From Avisuccinivibrio sp964424565 (GTDB lineage: Bacteria; Pseudomonadota; Gammaproteobacteria; Enterobacterales; Succinivibrionaceae): a stretch of DNA of 64,000 nucleotides. Where the stretch lies: NCBI GenBank assembly GCA_964424565.1, contig CAYRIZ010000002.1, forward strand, positions 28,112 through 92,111. Direction: 5' to 3'. A program made the position numbers and the translations under genes. Each line of letters starts with the position of its first letter. Position 1 is the first letter of the stretch. This document shows, one piece after another, positions 16,714-26,211 of the stretch. Below the pieces are notes generated by a model. The model searched no databases, was not told where the DNA came from, and saw nothing but the letters and a program-made list of their open reading frames with translations.

Positions 16714-18117
16714 ATGAAATTTGAAAAGGTTTTAATTGCCAACCGCGGTGAAATAGCGCTGCGCATCTTAAGGGCCTGCCGGCAGCTCGGCCTTAAGACT
16801 GTGGCAGTGCATTCAACCGCAGACCGCGATCTGATGCATGTCAAACTAGCTGATGAAACAGTGTGCATCGGCCCGGCCAGCCCCAAGGAATCTTATTTAA
16901 ATATCCCCCGCATCATTGCTGCCGCCGAAGCCGTGGGCGCTTCAGCCATCCACCCGGGTTACGGCTTCCTGTCGGAAAATGCCGACTTTGCTGAAATGGT
17001 GGAAAAATCAGGCTTCATCTTCATCGGTCCTGCTGCCGATACCATCAGGCTGATGGGCGACAAGGTTTCAGCCAAGCGCACCATGCTGCGCAACGGCGTG
17101 CCCTGCGTTCCCGGCTCAGACGGTGCCCTGGGCGATGACATCAATGAAAACAAAAAGCTGGCCCGGGAAATAAGCTATCCCATTATCATCAAGGCTGCCG
17201 GTGGCGGCGGCGGACGCGGCATGCGCGTGGTGCGCTCGGAAAAGGAGCTGGAGGAAGCCATAGCCCTGACCCGCCGCGAAGCGGATATGTTCTTCAATAA
17301 TCCGGCCGTCTACATGGAGAAGTTCCTGGAAAACCCGCGTCATATAGAATTCCAGATCCTCTCCGACACTCACGGTCATGCCGTGTATCTGGGCGAGCGC
17401 GACTGCTCTATGCAGAGACGCAATCAAAAGGTGCTGGAGGAAGCCCCTGCTCCCTTCATTTCCGCCAAACAGCGTGCCGAAATAGGCGAACGCTGCGCCC
17501 AGGCCTGTGTGGACATAGGCTACCGCGGTGCCGGTACCTTTGAGTTCCTCTACGAAAACGGCAAGTTCTACTTCATTGAAATGAATACCCGCGTACAGGT
17601 GGAGCATCCGGTCACTGAGCTGATTACCGGCATAGACATAGTACGCGAGATGATAGCCGTTTGTGCCGGCGCTCCGCTGTCCATCAGCCAGAGCGACGTC
17701 AAGATCAAGGGCCATGCTTTTGAGTGCCGCATCAATGCCGAAGATCCGGCCACCTTTATGCCCAGCCCGGGCGAGGTTACCCGCCTGCACATCCCCGGCG
17801 GTCCGGGCGTGCGCTGGGACAGCCACCTCTATCAGGGCTACCGCATTCCGCCCTACTACGATTCCCTGATCGGCAAGCTCATCTGTCACGATGATGATCG
17901 TGAGCTGGCCATAGCCCGCACCCTGCAGGCGCTGGATGAGATGGTAATCGAAGGCATCAAAACCAATATTCCGCTGCACAAGGATCTGCTGACCGATCCG
18001 GTGGAAATCAAGGGCGGTGCCAGCATCCACTACCTCGAGCACAAGCTCGGTCTGGATGCCAAAAAAGAGCCGGAGCAGGCAGAAAAGGAAAAGCCGGCCC
18101 GGCACAAGAAGGCCTGA
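16714..18117 (+). CDS. accC: Biotin carboxylase subunit of acetyl-CoA carboxylase
   Basis: ATP-dependent carboxylation of biotin on AccB, the first half-reaction of malonyl-CoA formation. About 467 residues, ATP-grasp fold: FEKVLIANRGEIALRILRAC, IHPGYGFLSENADFAE, the glycine-rich loop AAGGGGGRGMRVV, IEFQILSDTHGHAVYLGERDCS, EMNTRVQVEHPVTE and GHAFECRINAEDP. The C-terminal tail (KKEPEQAEKEKPARHKKA) is about 18 residues longer than E. coli AccC (449). ATG 16,714 has GAGG 7 bases upstream; the reading frame is open further upstream but those residues are not family-like. Confidence 0.97.
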   Translation: MKFEKVLIANRGEIALRILRACRQLGLKTVAVHSTADRDLMHVKLADETVCIGPASPKESYLNIPRIIAAAEAVGASAIHPGYGFLSENADFAEMVEKSGFIFIGPAADTIRLMGDKVSAKRTMLRNGVPCVPGSDGALGDDINENKKLAREISYPIIIKAAGGGGGRGMRVVRSEKELEEAIALTRREADMFFNNPAVYMEKFLENPRHIEFQILSDTHGHAVYLGERDCSMQRRNQKVLEEAPAPFISAKQRAEIGERCAQACVDIGYRGAGTFEFLYENGKFYFIEMNTRVQVEHPVTELITGIDIVREMIAVCAGAPLSISQSDVKIKGHAFECRINAEDPATFMPSPGEVTRLHIPGGPGVRWDSHLYQGYRIPPYYDSLIGKLICHDDDRELAIARTLQALDEMVIEGIKTNIPLHKDLLTDPVEIKGGASIHYLEHKLGLDAKKEPEQAEKEKPARHKKA

Positions 18118-18164
18118 TCTTAAGGCCGACCACTGCCGCAGAGACGGCATCAGAACCTAAACTC

Positions 18165-18191
18165 AAGAGCGCCACAGCCGGCGCTCTTTTG
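18165..18191 (+). terminator. Rho-independent terminator after accC
   Basis: 9-bp perfect stem AAGAGCGCC / GGCGCTCTT with a 6-base loop, running into TTTTG, 48 bases after the accC stop. Confidence 0.8.
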
Positions 18192-18284
18192 ATATACAGA
18201 CCAGATCCCAGGAAATTCAGTCAGTCTATAATTAAGCATGACTGCGGTTTTTGAGGGACAGCTTTGGAGATTGTCTGAGAATAC

Positions 18285-19313
18285 ATGACCAAGAAAATAC
18301 AACTGCACACTTCCTTTGCCAAAAGAAAAAAGCAGCACCGCAATATCTCCCGGGAGAAAGGCTGGGGCAAGGGAGTAACCACCGGCATTAAATTCAGCCT
18401 GCGGCTGCTCTATCCCAATTTCTGGGGCACCTGGCTGATCCTGGGAATACTGTATCTGCTGGTCACCCTGCTGCCTTATCCGGCCATTCTGGCTTTCGGG
18501 CGCTTTCTGGGGCTGATCATGGGCCGGGTGATCAAAGGCCGCGGCTACATAGTGGAGCGCAATCTGATCCTGGCTTACCCCGATCTTGATGCCCAGGCGC
18601 GGCAGAAGCTGAAGATTGAGATTTTCAAAAATTCAGGCATGGGCGTGATGGAAACGGCCATGGCCTGGTTCTGGTCCGACAAGAGACTGCTGCGCCATGC
18701 CCATATAGATGAGCAGGAGCTCAGCCGGGCCCGGGAACTGGCGCAGAACAATACCCGCACGCTGGTGCTGACCTGTCATTTTGTCACCCTGGAGCTGATG
18801 GCCAGGCTTTATGCCCTGCTGATTAAGCCCGGAGTAGGCGTCTACCGCCCCTCTGATCATCCGGTATGGGAATTTATGCAGGTCAACGGCCGCCTGCGCT
18901 GCAATCTGGCCCTGGTGGACCGCACCGATCCGCGCTCCATGATCAAGGCCCTGATGCAGGGTTATCCCATCTGGTATGCCCCCGATCAGGATTACGGCCG
19001 CCGGGTTTCCATTTTTGTGCCCTTTTTTGCGGTGCAGCAGGCTGCCACCGTCACCGGCACCCATGATCTGGCCCGCGTCAAAGGCACGGTGGTACAGCCT
19101 TCCTGGACCATCAGAAGAAAGGACGGCTATCATCTCTATGTCAAAGAGCCGCTCAGCGGCTTCCCCACAGAGGATGCCCAGGCTGATACAGCCGCCTGCA
19201 ACAAGGTGATAGAGGAAATGATCAATATGGCGCCGGAGCAGTATTTGTGGATGCACAGGCGCTTTAAAACCGCTCCGGAGGGAGAGCCCCCGCGCTACCC
19301 TGATATAGCCTGA
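18285..19313 (+). CDS. lpxL: Kdo2-lipid IVA lauroyltransferase (LpxL/HtrB family)
   Basis: Inner-membrane acyltransferase adding a secondary acyl chain to Kdo2-lipid IVA during lipid A synthesis. 342 residues (E. coli LpxL 306). It has an unusually basic N-terminal extension of about 35 residues, a TM segment at about 48-67, and the catalytic HX4E motif HFVTLE (His165, Glu170). Strong matches to LpxL are GVYRPSDHPVWEFMQ, VDRTDPRSMIKALMQG, WYAPDQDYGRRVSIFVPFFAVQQAATVTGT and MAPEQYLWMHRRFKTAPEGEPPRY. An LpxP-like chain preference cannot be excluded. A TATAAT hexamer lies at 18,227-18,232. The lipoprotein gene follows 16 bases later. Confidence 0.92.
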   Translation: MTKKIQLHTSFAKRKKQHRNISREKGWGKGVTTGIKFSLRLLYPNFWGTWLILGILYLLVTLLPYPAILAFGRFLGLIMGRVIKGRGYIVERNLILAYPDLDAQARQKLKIEIFKNSGMGVMETAMAWFWSDKRLLRHAHIDEQELSRARELAQNNTRTLVLTCHFVTLELMARLYALLIKPGVGVYRPSDHPVWEFMQVNGRLRCNLALVDRTDPRSMIKALMQGYPIWYAPDQDYGRRVSIFVPFFAVQQAATVTGTHDLARVKGTVVQPSWTIRRKDGYHLYVKEPLSGFPTEDAQADTAACNKVIEEMINMAPEQYLWMHRRFKTAPEGEPPRYPDIA

Positions 19314-19329
19314 AACAGAGGAGAAAAAC

Positions 19330-19746
19330 ATGTCGCGGAGATTATCCATATTGACAGCCTGCTGTGCTGCCCTGCTGCTGTCCTCCTGTGTCAGTCAGCA
19401 GGATATTGATGCTGCGTCTGCAGTCATCACCGCTCTGCCGCAGGAAGTGCAGGGCTGCGTCTTTGTAGCCGACGTGGATGCCACTCCCCGCATGGTAATA
19501 CACAATGCCCGTTTCGATCTCAAGCTGCAGGCCGCCCGCCTGGGAGCCACGCATGTGGTGGAATTGTTTGCTTATCCGGCACAAATGCGCCCGGGCTGGG
19601 ATTTCGGCGTGGCCTTGTCCGGCCGCGCCTACCGCTGCCCTGAGGGCCTGGGACCGCTGATGGACAACACAGAAGCCGCCCTGCCCTCCCCTGAGCTGCC
19701 CCCGCCGCCCTACATCAATTTCGGCGATGACTGGCCGCATCACTGA
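19330..19746 (+). CDS. Small lipoprotein, DUF4156-like
   Basis: 138 residues. Signal peptide ending in lipobox LLLSSC (Cys20), so a lipoprotein. The core GCVFVADVDATPRMVIHNARFDLKLQAARLGATHVVEL resembles the DUF4156/RcsF-like lipoprotein pattern (Cys, then N-A-x-x-D-L-x-x-x-A-A-x-L-G-A-T). A second Cys (YRCPEG) could pair with the first by disulfide. The C-terminus is Pro-rich. It is close behind lpxL and probably co-transcribed; function unknown, an envelope role is likely. Convergent with glnE. Confidence 0.7.
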   Translation: MSRRLSILTACCAALLLSSCVSQQDIDAASAVITALPQEVQGCVFVADVDATPRMVIHNARFDLKLQAARLGATHVVELFAYPAQMRPGWDFGVALSGRAYRCPEGLGPLMDNTEAALPSPELPPPPYINFGDDWPHH

Positions 19747-19763
19747 GCGGCAGCAGGACTGCT

Positions 19764-22670
19764 TCAGCAGGGTCCGTTGAAAATCATCTCCCAAATGGCC
19801 GCCACGGCATCGCACTCCGGCGGGCGGTCCTCCTGGGTCACAATGCGCGGCAGATTGGCCAGGGAGATGCGGTGATAATAACCGCGTATGGCCAAATAGG
19901 CTGCCTTCAGGGTTTGTACATCGTGGGAAGACAGGATATTGAGGCGATCGCATTCATCCAGAATGCGGACATTATCCGACCACAGCACCATGCCCTCAAA
20001 CTGCGGCGCATAGCGCAGCAGCAGGTACTGGGAGATAAATTCCACATCCACCATGGCTCCGCGCCCCTGCTTTAAATCAAACAGGGCTTCTGTGGAGCGG
20101 TCCAGATGCCGGCGCATCTTGTCCCGCATGGCCAGCACTTCACCGCGCAGCTTCTGCGGATCCCGCGGCGTGCGCAATACCTCATCCCTGATTTGATTGA
20201 AGCGGTCAATCACATTTTTGGAACCGGCTATGGGTCTGGCCCGCACCAGGGCCTGATGCTCCCAGGTCCAGGCCCGGCTCTTCTGATAAGTCTCAAAGCC
20301 GTCCAAATCAGCCACCAGCATGCCCGAGTCCCCGTCAGGCCGCAGGCGCATATCCAGCTCATAGAGCACGCCGCCGCTCATGCGGGTCACCGACAAATGC
20401 AGCAGGCGCTGCACCAGCTTTTGATAAAACAGCGCACAGGGCACACTGCGGGCGCCCTCGGTCATGCCGTCATTGACCTCGCGGATGAAGACCATGTCCA
20501 AATCGGATTTGTAGCCCAGCTCAATACCGCCCAGCTTGCCGTAGCCTATGACCGCCAGCCCGGGATTGTGGGCACTGCGGCCGGGCGGGCAGCCAAAACG
20601 CTGCTCAGTCTGCTGCCAGGCCAGGACCAGCATCTGCCTGATCAGGGCCTCAGCCAACCAGGTCAGGCAGTCGGAGATCTTCATCAAAGGCAGATTGTGC
20701 GAGCGATCGGACATGGCTATGCGCAGCACATTGATCTGCTTGAACAGGCGCAGGGCCTCCATCTGTCCTTCCAGATCATCAGGCTCCACCCGCATCAAAT
20801 TCTCACGCAGGGCGGCCAGATAGTCATCAGGCCGGGGCGGCGTTTTGAGATACTGCGGGGCTATGAGTTCATCCAGCAGTATGGGATGCGCACTGATCAA
20901 GGCGGCAGCAAAGGCATTTTCCTGCAGCAGGGAGATCAGCCTGGCCAGAGCCTGATCGTTTTCGTCCAGCAGCTGCAGATAGGTGGTGCGCAGGGCCACC
21001 TTTTCCACCAGATTGGCGGCCTTGGCAAAAAGATCGGCTGCATGATCAAACTGCGCGATCCTCCTGATCACCTTGGGCATCAGCCGGCGCAGGGTGTCGC
21101 GCCCCAGGGGGCCCACCGGCAGATGGGAGAGCGTATGCTGCAGAGTGAGGATGTTTTCGGCCAGGGCCGTGGCTTCGCCCGGGTCCTTCAGCAGAGGCTG
21201 CAGCAGACCGGCCAGCACCCCGGCATCCCTGATGCTTTCCCACAGCTCCATGTCCTCGCTGCGGGAGCTGCCGGCGGCTTCTTCCTCCTCTTCATCGTGA
21301 ATTACCAGGCGGAACTCGGCATGTACTTCAGCCATCACCTGCGCCAGTTCAGCCTTCAGCTCAGCATAGGAGCTCTTGTTCATGGCCAGAGTAAGCCGCA
21401 GCTGATCGCGCTCCTGATCGGGCAGGGTCTGCGTCTGCTGATCGGCCAGCTCCTGCAGACAGTTTTCCAGCCGGCGCAAATAGACATAGTCCTCATCCAG
21501 CCGCCGGCATACTTCAGCCGGCAGCAGATGCAGCTGCTCCAGAAAATACAGGGTACGGCGCAGCGAGCGTTCCTGCAGCTCCACCAGCCGGCCGCCGCGC
21601 ATCAGCTCAAACACCTGGGCTATGAATTCCACTTCCCTGATGCCGCCTGAGCCCAGCTTGAAATTGTTGTCCAGCTGCCGCCTTCTGACCTCGGAGGCTA
21701 TGATGTGCTTTAACTTGCGCAGGGATTCTATGGCGGAAAAGTCTATATAGCGCCTGAAGACAAAAGGCCGCAGCATATCTATGAGCTCATCGCCAAAAGG
21801 CTGCCAGGCATTGAAGTCCCCCAGCAGCTTGGCCTTGACCAGAGCATAGCGCTCCCAGGTGCGGCCCTGGGTTTCATAGTATATGGCCAGGGCATCAAAG
21901 CTGCTGACCAGCGAGCCGGCATCGCCAAAAGGCCGCAGGCGCAAATCTATGCGGTAGCACTGCCCGTCGGCCGTATTGTCGGACAGCAGATTGGAAAAGC
22001 GCTGCACCAGCCGGGTAAAGAATTCCTGATGGGATATGCTGCGGCTGCCGCCCTGCGTCTCGCCGTCATAGGGATAACAGCAGATGAGATCGAGATCGGA
22101 GGAGAAATTAAGCTCCCCGCCGCCCAGCTTGCCCATGCCCAGCACCAGCAGCGGCATGGGCCGGCCCTCGCGGGTCAGGGCATCACCAAAGCCTGCGGTC
22201 ATGGAGGCGCGCACCACATCGATCAAACGCATCACAATCTGCTCGGCCAGATTGGACAGTGCCACAAAGCTCTCCTCTATGGGGGCCCAGCCCAGCAGAT
22301 CGCGCCAGGCTATAGGCACCATGCGGGTGCGCCGCAGGATGCGCAGCCTTCTTTTGAGTTCCTGATCATTGAGCCCCGGTACTATATATTCCTGCACGGC
22401 CTCCTGATGATTAAGCAGCAGGCTGCCATCATGCAGGGCTCCTGCCTCCAGCAGGGCGGCACACTCCCGGGGAAATTGAATTAAGGTGCGCGCTACAAAA
22501 TCGGACATGCCGAGAATGCAGCGCAGGGAGGGCTCGGCCTCGAACACAGCCATGCTGTGCTCATCCGCCCGCGCCTTTAAGCGCTCATAGTACTTATCAG
22601 CCTCCCCGGCCAGCAGTGGCGGCAGCTGTGGTGCCGCGGCAGGAAAAATATCGTAACGCGCAAGCTTCAT
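19764..22670 (-). CDS. glnE: Bifunctional glutamine synthetase adenylyltransferase/adenylyl-removing enzyme
   Basis: Controls glutamine synthetase activity by adding or removing AMP in response to PII proteins and glutamine. 968 residues (E. coli 946). Two nucleotidyltransferase domains are visible: the N-terminal removase with GMGKLGGGELNFSSDLDLICCYP (about 175-200), and the C-terminal transferase with GYGKLGGIELGYKSDLDMVFI (about 710-730) followed by YELDMRLRPDGDSGMLV. HTAE-type regulatory helices lie between them. A 514-residue antisense frame is a by-product of the GC-rich codon usage. It follows the CYTH/CHAD gene by 6 bases, as in E. coli ygiF-glnE. Confidence 0.96.
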   Translation of the reverse strand: MKLARYDIFPAAAPQLPPLLAGEADKYYERLKARADEHSMAVFEAEPSLRCILGMSDFVARTLIQFPRECAALLEAGALHDGSLLLNHQEAVQEYIVPGLNDQELKRRLRILRRTRMVPIAWRDLLGWAPIEESFVALSNLAEQIVMRLIDVVRASMTAGFGDALTREGRPMPLLVLGMGKLGGGELNFSSDLDLICCYPYDGETQGGSRSISHQEFFTRLVQRFSNLLSDNTADGQCYRIDLRLRPFGDAGSLVSSFDALAIYYETQGRTWERYALVKAKLLGDFNAWQPFGDELIDMLRPFVFRRYIDFSAIESLRKLKHIIASEVRRRQLDNNFKLGSGGIREVEFIAQVFELMRGGRLVELQERSLRRTLYFLEQLHLLPAEVCRRLDEDYVYLRRLENCLQELADQQTQTLPDQERDQLRLTLAMNKSSYAELKAELAQVMAEVHAEFRLVIHDEEEEEAAGSSRSEDMELWESIRDAGVLAGLLQPLLKDPGEATALAENILTLQHTLSHLPVGPLGRDTLRRLMPKVIRRIAQFDHAADLFAKAANLVEKVALRTTYLQLLDENDQALARLISLLQENAFAAALISAHPILLDELIAPQYLKTPPRPDDYLAALRENLMRVEPDDLEGQMEALRLFKQINVLRIAMSDRSHNLPLMKISDCLTWLAEALIRQMLVLAWQQTEQRFGCPPGRSAHNPGLAVIGYGKLGGIELGYKSDLDMVFIREVNDGMTEGARSVPCALFYQKLVQRLLHLSVTRMSGGVLYELDMRLRPDGDSGMLVADLDGFETYQKSRAWTWEHQALVRARPIAGSKNVIDRFNQIRDEVLRTPRDPQKLRGEVLAMRDKMRRHLDRSTEALFDLKQGRGAMVDVEFISQYLLLRYAPQFEGMVLWSDNVRILDECDRLNILSSHDVQTLKAAYLAIRGYYHRISLANLPRIVTQEDRPPECDAVAAIWEMIFNGPC

Positions 22671-22676
22671 CTGTCA

Positions 22677-23792
22677 TCAGGCCTTTTGATTGATCATCTT
22701 CACTACGGACATTTTCAATATTAGTGCCCGCAGGTGCAGAGGTAAACAAAATGCCTGCAGTTTTGAGATTTTGCGCCGCAGTTTAAATACCACTTCATCC
22801 ATCCACGGCTCAGCCCCGTCCTGCAGCTCAAAGAGGATCTCCTTCTCCCGCCGGCGCAGATAACGCTCCAGCTTCTTTAAGGACCGTGAGACCTTTTTGT
22901 ACTCCCGGGCAAATTCCCTGAAGGTGACGGAGAAATTGACATTTTCATCCTCTCCGGCCTTGTCCATCAGCAGCAGGCAGGAGCGGCGCACACAGCTCAG
23001 GGAGTAGGCCATATAGCCCAGATACAGCGGATTGTGCTTGACCAAAAACAGGCCCAGCAGGGTTTCAAAGGCCCGCATATTGGTATTGATGCAGGCGTGT
23101 ATGCTGCCGGCCGGATTTTCCGGCAGCTTGATGCTGTTGCGCTCGGCATAGCCCAGCAGCAGCGCGGCCCGGTGCATCTTGGAGAAAGGCTCCAAAGTCA
23201 GCGGCACGCCGGCCCGGCCCAGTTTGAGCAGAATGTCATCAAAGACCACCACTATGTCATCGTGGTGCAGCGGTCTTTCCTTAAGCTCAATTTCCAGCTC
23301 CATAATGGGGGCGATTTTGCCGCCGGCCTCGATGCGGCCTTCATCCACTGCTATTTCAAAACGGCAGTCGGCATAGAAAAAGTCATAGCTGACGCGCTTG
23401 AAATTAATGACGCATTCAGGCTGCAGTGCACTCTGCAGTTTGTCTGTATCCACCCCGGCGGCGGCAAAAATTTCAGGCGGAAAACGGTTGAGCTGCGGCA
23501 GTTTCAGGTCGCGGTCTATGGAAACATTGTACTCATCACGGCTGTGAATGCCGCCCAATGAGCGGCCGCGCATCTTCAGGGTCTGCTCGGCAAAATCCTC
23601 ACCCCGCCTGATGCGCAGACCGGCATGCATGGCAAAAAGGGTCTTGTCGCTGGTGTCAAAATAAGTGTTTTCCAGCTGCTCTGATTTGATGCTGTTGACC
23701 CGGCCTATTTGGGACAGTATCTGGCCCAGCTCGCCGCATGGGCTGAGCAGCCCCAGTTTTAATTCAATTTCCTCATGCTGTTGTTGTGCCAT
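22677..23792 (-). CDS. CYTH and CHAD domain protein (inorganic triphosphatase YgiF-like)
   Basis: 371 residues (E. coli YgiF 433). The N-terminal CYTH domain opens with the signature EIELKLG (ExExK) and includes YFDTSDKTLFAMHAGLRIRRG, EQTLKMRG, VSYDFFYADCRFEIAVDEGRIEA and MELEIELKE, the alternating acidic/basic strands lining a triphosphate tunnel. The C-terminal half (about 215-371) is helical, with FREFAREYKKVSRSLKKLERYL in CHAD style. Known YgiF hydrolyses inorganic triphosphate. Location directly before glnE supports the orthology; the CHAD part is shorter than usual. Confidence 0.85.
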   Translation of the reverse strand: MAQQQHEEIELKLGLLSPCGELGQILSQIGRVNSIKSEQLENTYFDTSDKTLFAMHAGLRIRRGEDFAEQTLKMRGRSLGGIHSRDEYNVSIDRDLKLPQLNRFPPEIFAAAGVDTDKLQSALQPECVINFKRVSYDFFYADCRFEIAVDEGRIEAGGKIAPIMELEIELKERPLHHDDIVVVFDDILLKLGRAGVPLTLEPFSKMHRAALLLGYAERNSIKLPENPAGSIHACINTNMRAFETLLGLFLVKHNPLYLGYMAYSLSCVRRSCLLLMDKAGEDENVNFSVTFREFAREYKKVSRSLKKLERYLRRREKEILFELQDGAEPWMDEVVFKLRRKISKLQAFCLPLHLRALILKMSVVKMINQKA

Positions 23793-24062
23793 AAGTAGTC
23801 CTCAAAACAAAATAGTTAGTCCCTGCAATATCTGCAACCTATCACCTTCAGGTGAAAACTGTATGAACTTTACAGTATGCTGCCCCGCCGCGGCAACAGT
23901 CCCGCCGCGGCCGCTCCCCGGGTCGGTTTTGGCCGGTACAGCTGCTGCATGATAGAATACCCCATCATTGCGTGCGGATGCGGCTATGCCCGCTCCGGGA
24001 TCAAAAATAAGAAAAAAGGAGGAAGCGCCCGGCAGCTTTGCCCTGCAGGTGCGCCTGACAAG

Positions 24063-24770
24063 ATGATTCGTTTATTTTTAAGCACCTGGCTTGTCTGTAT
24101 TTTGGTTGTGTTCACCCCGGCCCGGGCCGCGGAGGAAAATGCCGCCCCGCAGGCAGAGCCGGCCGCAGCCGAAAGTTCCGAGCCTGAGCGTGATGCCAAC
24201 GGTTTCTACATAGGCGGTCCGGTCTATGTCTCAGACAACAATCAGATCTGGACCCGCTCCGGTCCCGGTACCAATTACCGCATCACCGGCGCCCGCTCCA
24301 TAGGCACCAAACTCACCCTGCTGGCCTACAGTAAGGACGGCTCCTTTTCCCAGGTGCAGGATGAAGATGGCAATACCTTTTGGATAGGCACCAAGACCCT
24401 GCAGGCTGAAAGCTGCGGCAGACCGCGCATAGAGGAGCTCTCGGCCCGCATTGCCGAACTCGAGCAGGAGCTGGCCAATTACGACAGCAAATTAAGCAGG
24501 CAGGTGCAGACCTTAACGCAGCGCAACAGCCGGCTGGAAAAAGAAAATGAGGGCATGAAAACAGCCATAGCCCAAAAGGATCACACCATAGATCAGCTCG
24601 ACGAACTGCGCCGCGACTATGAAGACAAGCTGCAGACCCGCGAACTGGACATGCAGATGCGCTGGTGGCTGCAGGGCGCCGGTATTGCCCTGGGCGGTGC
24701 CATAGTGGGCATGATTTTCATTTATCTGCCCAAACCTGGCCGCAACCGCAACAAGCGCCGCCGTTACTGA
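24063..24770 (+). CDS. SH3-domain membrane protein, YgiM/TIGR04211-like
   Basis: 235 residues: signal peptide (MIRLFLSTWLVCILVVFTPARA), an Ala/Glu-rich spacer, a bacterial SH3 domain (about 48-110, VSDNNQIWTRSGPGTNYRITGARSIGTKL), a coiled coil (about 120-195, IEELSARIAELEQELANYD), and a C-terminal TM segment (about 204-226) followed by a basic tail. This order is that of E. coli YgiM, which also sits divergent from ygiF and upstream of cca. The frame is open upstream to 23,877, but only ATG 24,063 gives a signal peptide; its SD is weak. Function unknown. Confidence 0.82.
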   Translation: MIRLFLSTWLVCILVVFTPARAAEENAAPQAEPAAAESSEPERDANGFYIGGPVYVSDNNQIWTRSGPGTNYRITGARSIGTKLTLLAYSKDGSFSQVQDEDGNTFWIGTKTLQAESCGRPRIEELSARIAELEQELANYDSKLSRQVQTLTQRNSRLEKENEGMKTAIAQKDHTIDQLDELRRDYEDKLQTRELDMQMRWWLQGAGIALGGAIVGMIFIYLPKPGRNRNKRRRY

Positions 24771-24901
24771 TTTTCCCATCTTCTCAATTCTGCCGGCACC
24801 CCGCGGTGCCGGCTCCCCGCCCCGCTGCCTATCGCCCCGCCGCCGGTCTTTTCTGTCTTAAGTTCTGCTATTATGAAGAAGAATCAATGGAGATTTTTTC
24901 A

Positions 24902-26179
24902 ATGCAGATCTACACCGTGGGCGGTTCAGTACGCGACAGGCTGCTGGGACTGCCCGCATCCGATCAGGACCATGTAGTGGTGGGGGCTGTTCCTGATGAC
25001 CTGCTGTCACAGGGATACCGTCAGGTGGGACGCGATTTTCCGGTATTCCTGCACCCCCAGACCCATGAAGAATATGCCCTGGCACGCACCGAGCGCAAAA
25101 GCGGCAGCGGTTATACAGGCTTCATCTGTGATTTCTCCCCTGAAGTCACTTTGGAGGAAGATCTGCGCCGCCGCGATCTCACCATCAATGCCATAGCCGA
25201 GGATCATGAAGGCCGCTTAATCGATCCCTTCGGGGGCGTGGCCGATCTGCAGGCTCGGGTGCTGCGCCATGTCAGCCCGGCTTTCAGCGAAGATCCGCTA
25301 CGGGTGCTGCGCGCCGCCCGCTTTGCCGCCAAATTTGCCAACTTGGGCTTTACCATAGCTCCGGAAACCTTTGCGCTGCTGTGCCGCATGTCAGCCTCCG
25401 GAGAGCTGGCCGCCCTAACTGCTGAGCGGGTATGGCAGGAGGTAGACAAAGCTCTGCGCACCGCTGCCCCGCAGGTGTTTATAGGAGTACTGCATGACTG
25501 CGGGGCCCTGCAGTGGATCATGCCCGAGGTGGAGGCTTTGTTCGGCGTCCCCGGACCGCGGCGCTGGCATCCGGAAATAGACACGGGCATGCATGTCCTG
25601 CTGACCCTGAAGGCAGTATCCCGCCTCACAGACGATCCCGCCACCCGCTTTGCCATGCTCTGCCATGATTTGGGCAAGGCCCGCACCCCACGCAGCAACT
25701 GGCCGCATCACAAGCATCATGAAGAGCTGGGGGTGGAGCCGCTGCACTCCCTGTGCGCCCGCCTGCATGTGCCCCGCCACTATGCCGAGCTGGCGGAAGT
25801 GATAGTGCTCTACCACGGCCGCTTCCATCACCTGGATCGCGGCGGCGCAGCCGGACTGGTGGAGATCTTTGAAAAAATAGATGCCTACCGCCGGCCGCAG
25901 CGGCTCAAACCCTGGCTGTACTGCTGCAAGGCCGATTTTCTCGGCCGCCTGGGCTTTGAAAATCTCAGCTTTGACCGCCCAGATTATGTCCTGCGCCTGT
26001 ATGAGGCCTCAGCTGCCGTCAGCGCCGCCGAATTTGTGCGGCAAGGCCTCAAGGGTCCGGCCGTGGCGGCAGCCGTGCATGATGCCCGGGTAAGAGTGGT
26101 AGATGAAGTGATGCGCCTGCTGCCGGAAAATGCCCTGACCGATCAGGGCCCGCCGCATATAGGGGCGGACAGCGCCTGA
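24902..26179 (+). CDS. cca: Multifunctional CCA tRNA nucleotidyltransferase
   Basis: Adds or repairs the 3' CCA end of tRNAs; gammaproteobacterial forms also carry an HD-domain phosphohydrolase. About 425 residues (E. coli 412). N-terminal YTVGGSVRDRLLGLPASDQD, GRDFPVFLHPQTHEEYALAR, DLRRRDLTINAIA, FSEDPLRVLRAARFAAKF, ERVWQEVDKAL; HD domain WHPEIDTGMHVLLTL and LCHDLGKARTP. ATG 24,902 is chosen because GGAG lies 9 bases upstream and MQIYTVGG matches the family start. Confidence 0.95.
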   Translation: MQIYTVGGSVRDRLLGLPASDQDHVVVGAVPDDLLSQGYRQVGRDFPVFLHPQTHEEYALARTERKSGSGYTGFICDFSPEVTLEEDLRRRDLTINAIAEDHEGRLIDPFGGVADLQARVLRHVSPAFSEDPLRVLRAARFAAKFANLGFTIAPETFALLCRMSASGELAALTAERVWQEVDKALRTAAPQVFIGVLHDCGALQWIMPEVEALFGVPGPRRWHPEIDTGMHVLLTLKAVSRLTDDPATRFAMLCHDLGKARTPRSNWPHHKHHEELGVEPLHSLCARLHVPRHYAELAEVIVLYHGRFHHLDRGGAAGLVEIFEKIDAYRRPQRLKPWLYCCKADFLGRLGFENLSFDRPDYVLRLYEASAAVSAAEFVRQGLKGPAVAAAVHDARVRVVDEVMRLLPENALTDQGPPHIGADSA

Positions 26180-26211
26180 GGGTCGGGGCTCTCAGGCATT
26201 AAATACGCAGA

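Noticed and set aside
20106..21650. 514-residue open frame antisense to glnE
   Set aside because: Shadow of a GC-rich gene: glnE motifs are intact on the other strand, and the antisense product is rich in His/Gln with no recognisable domain.
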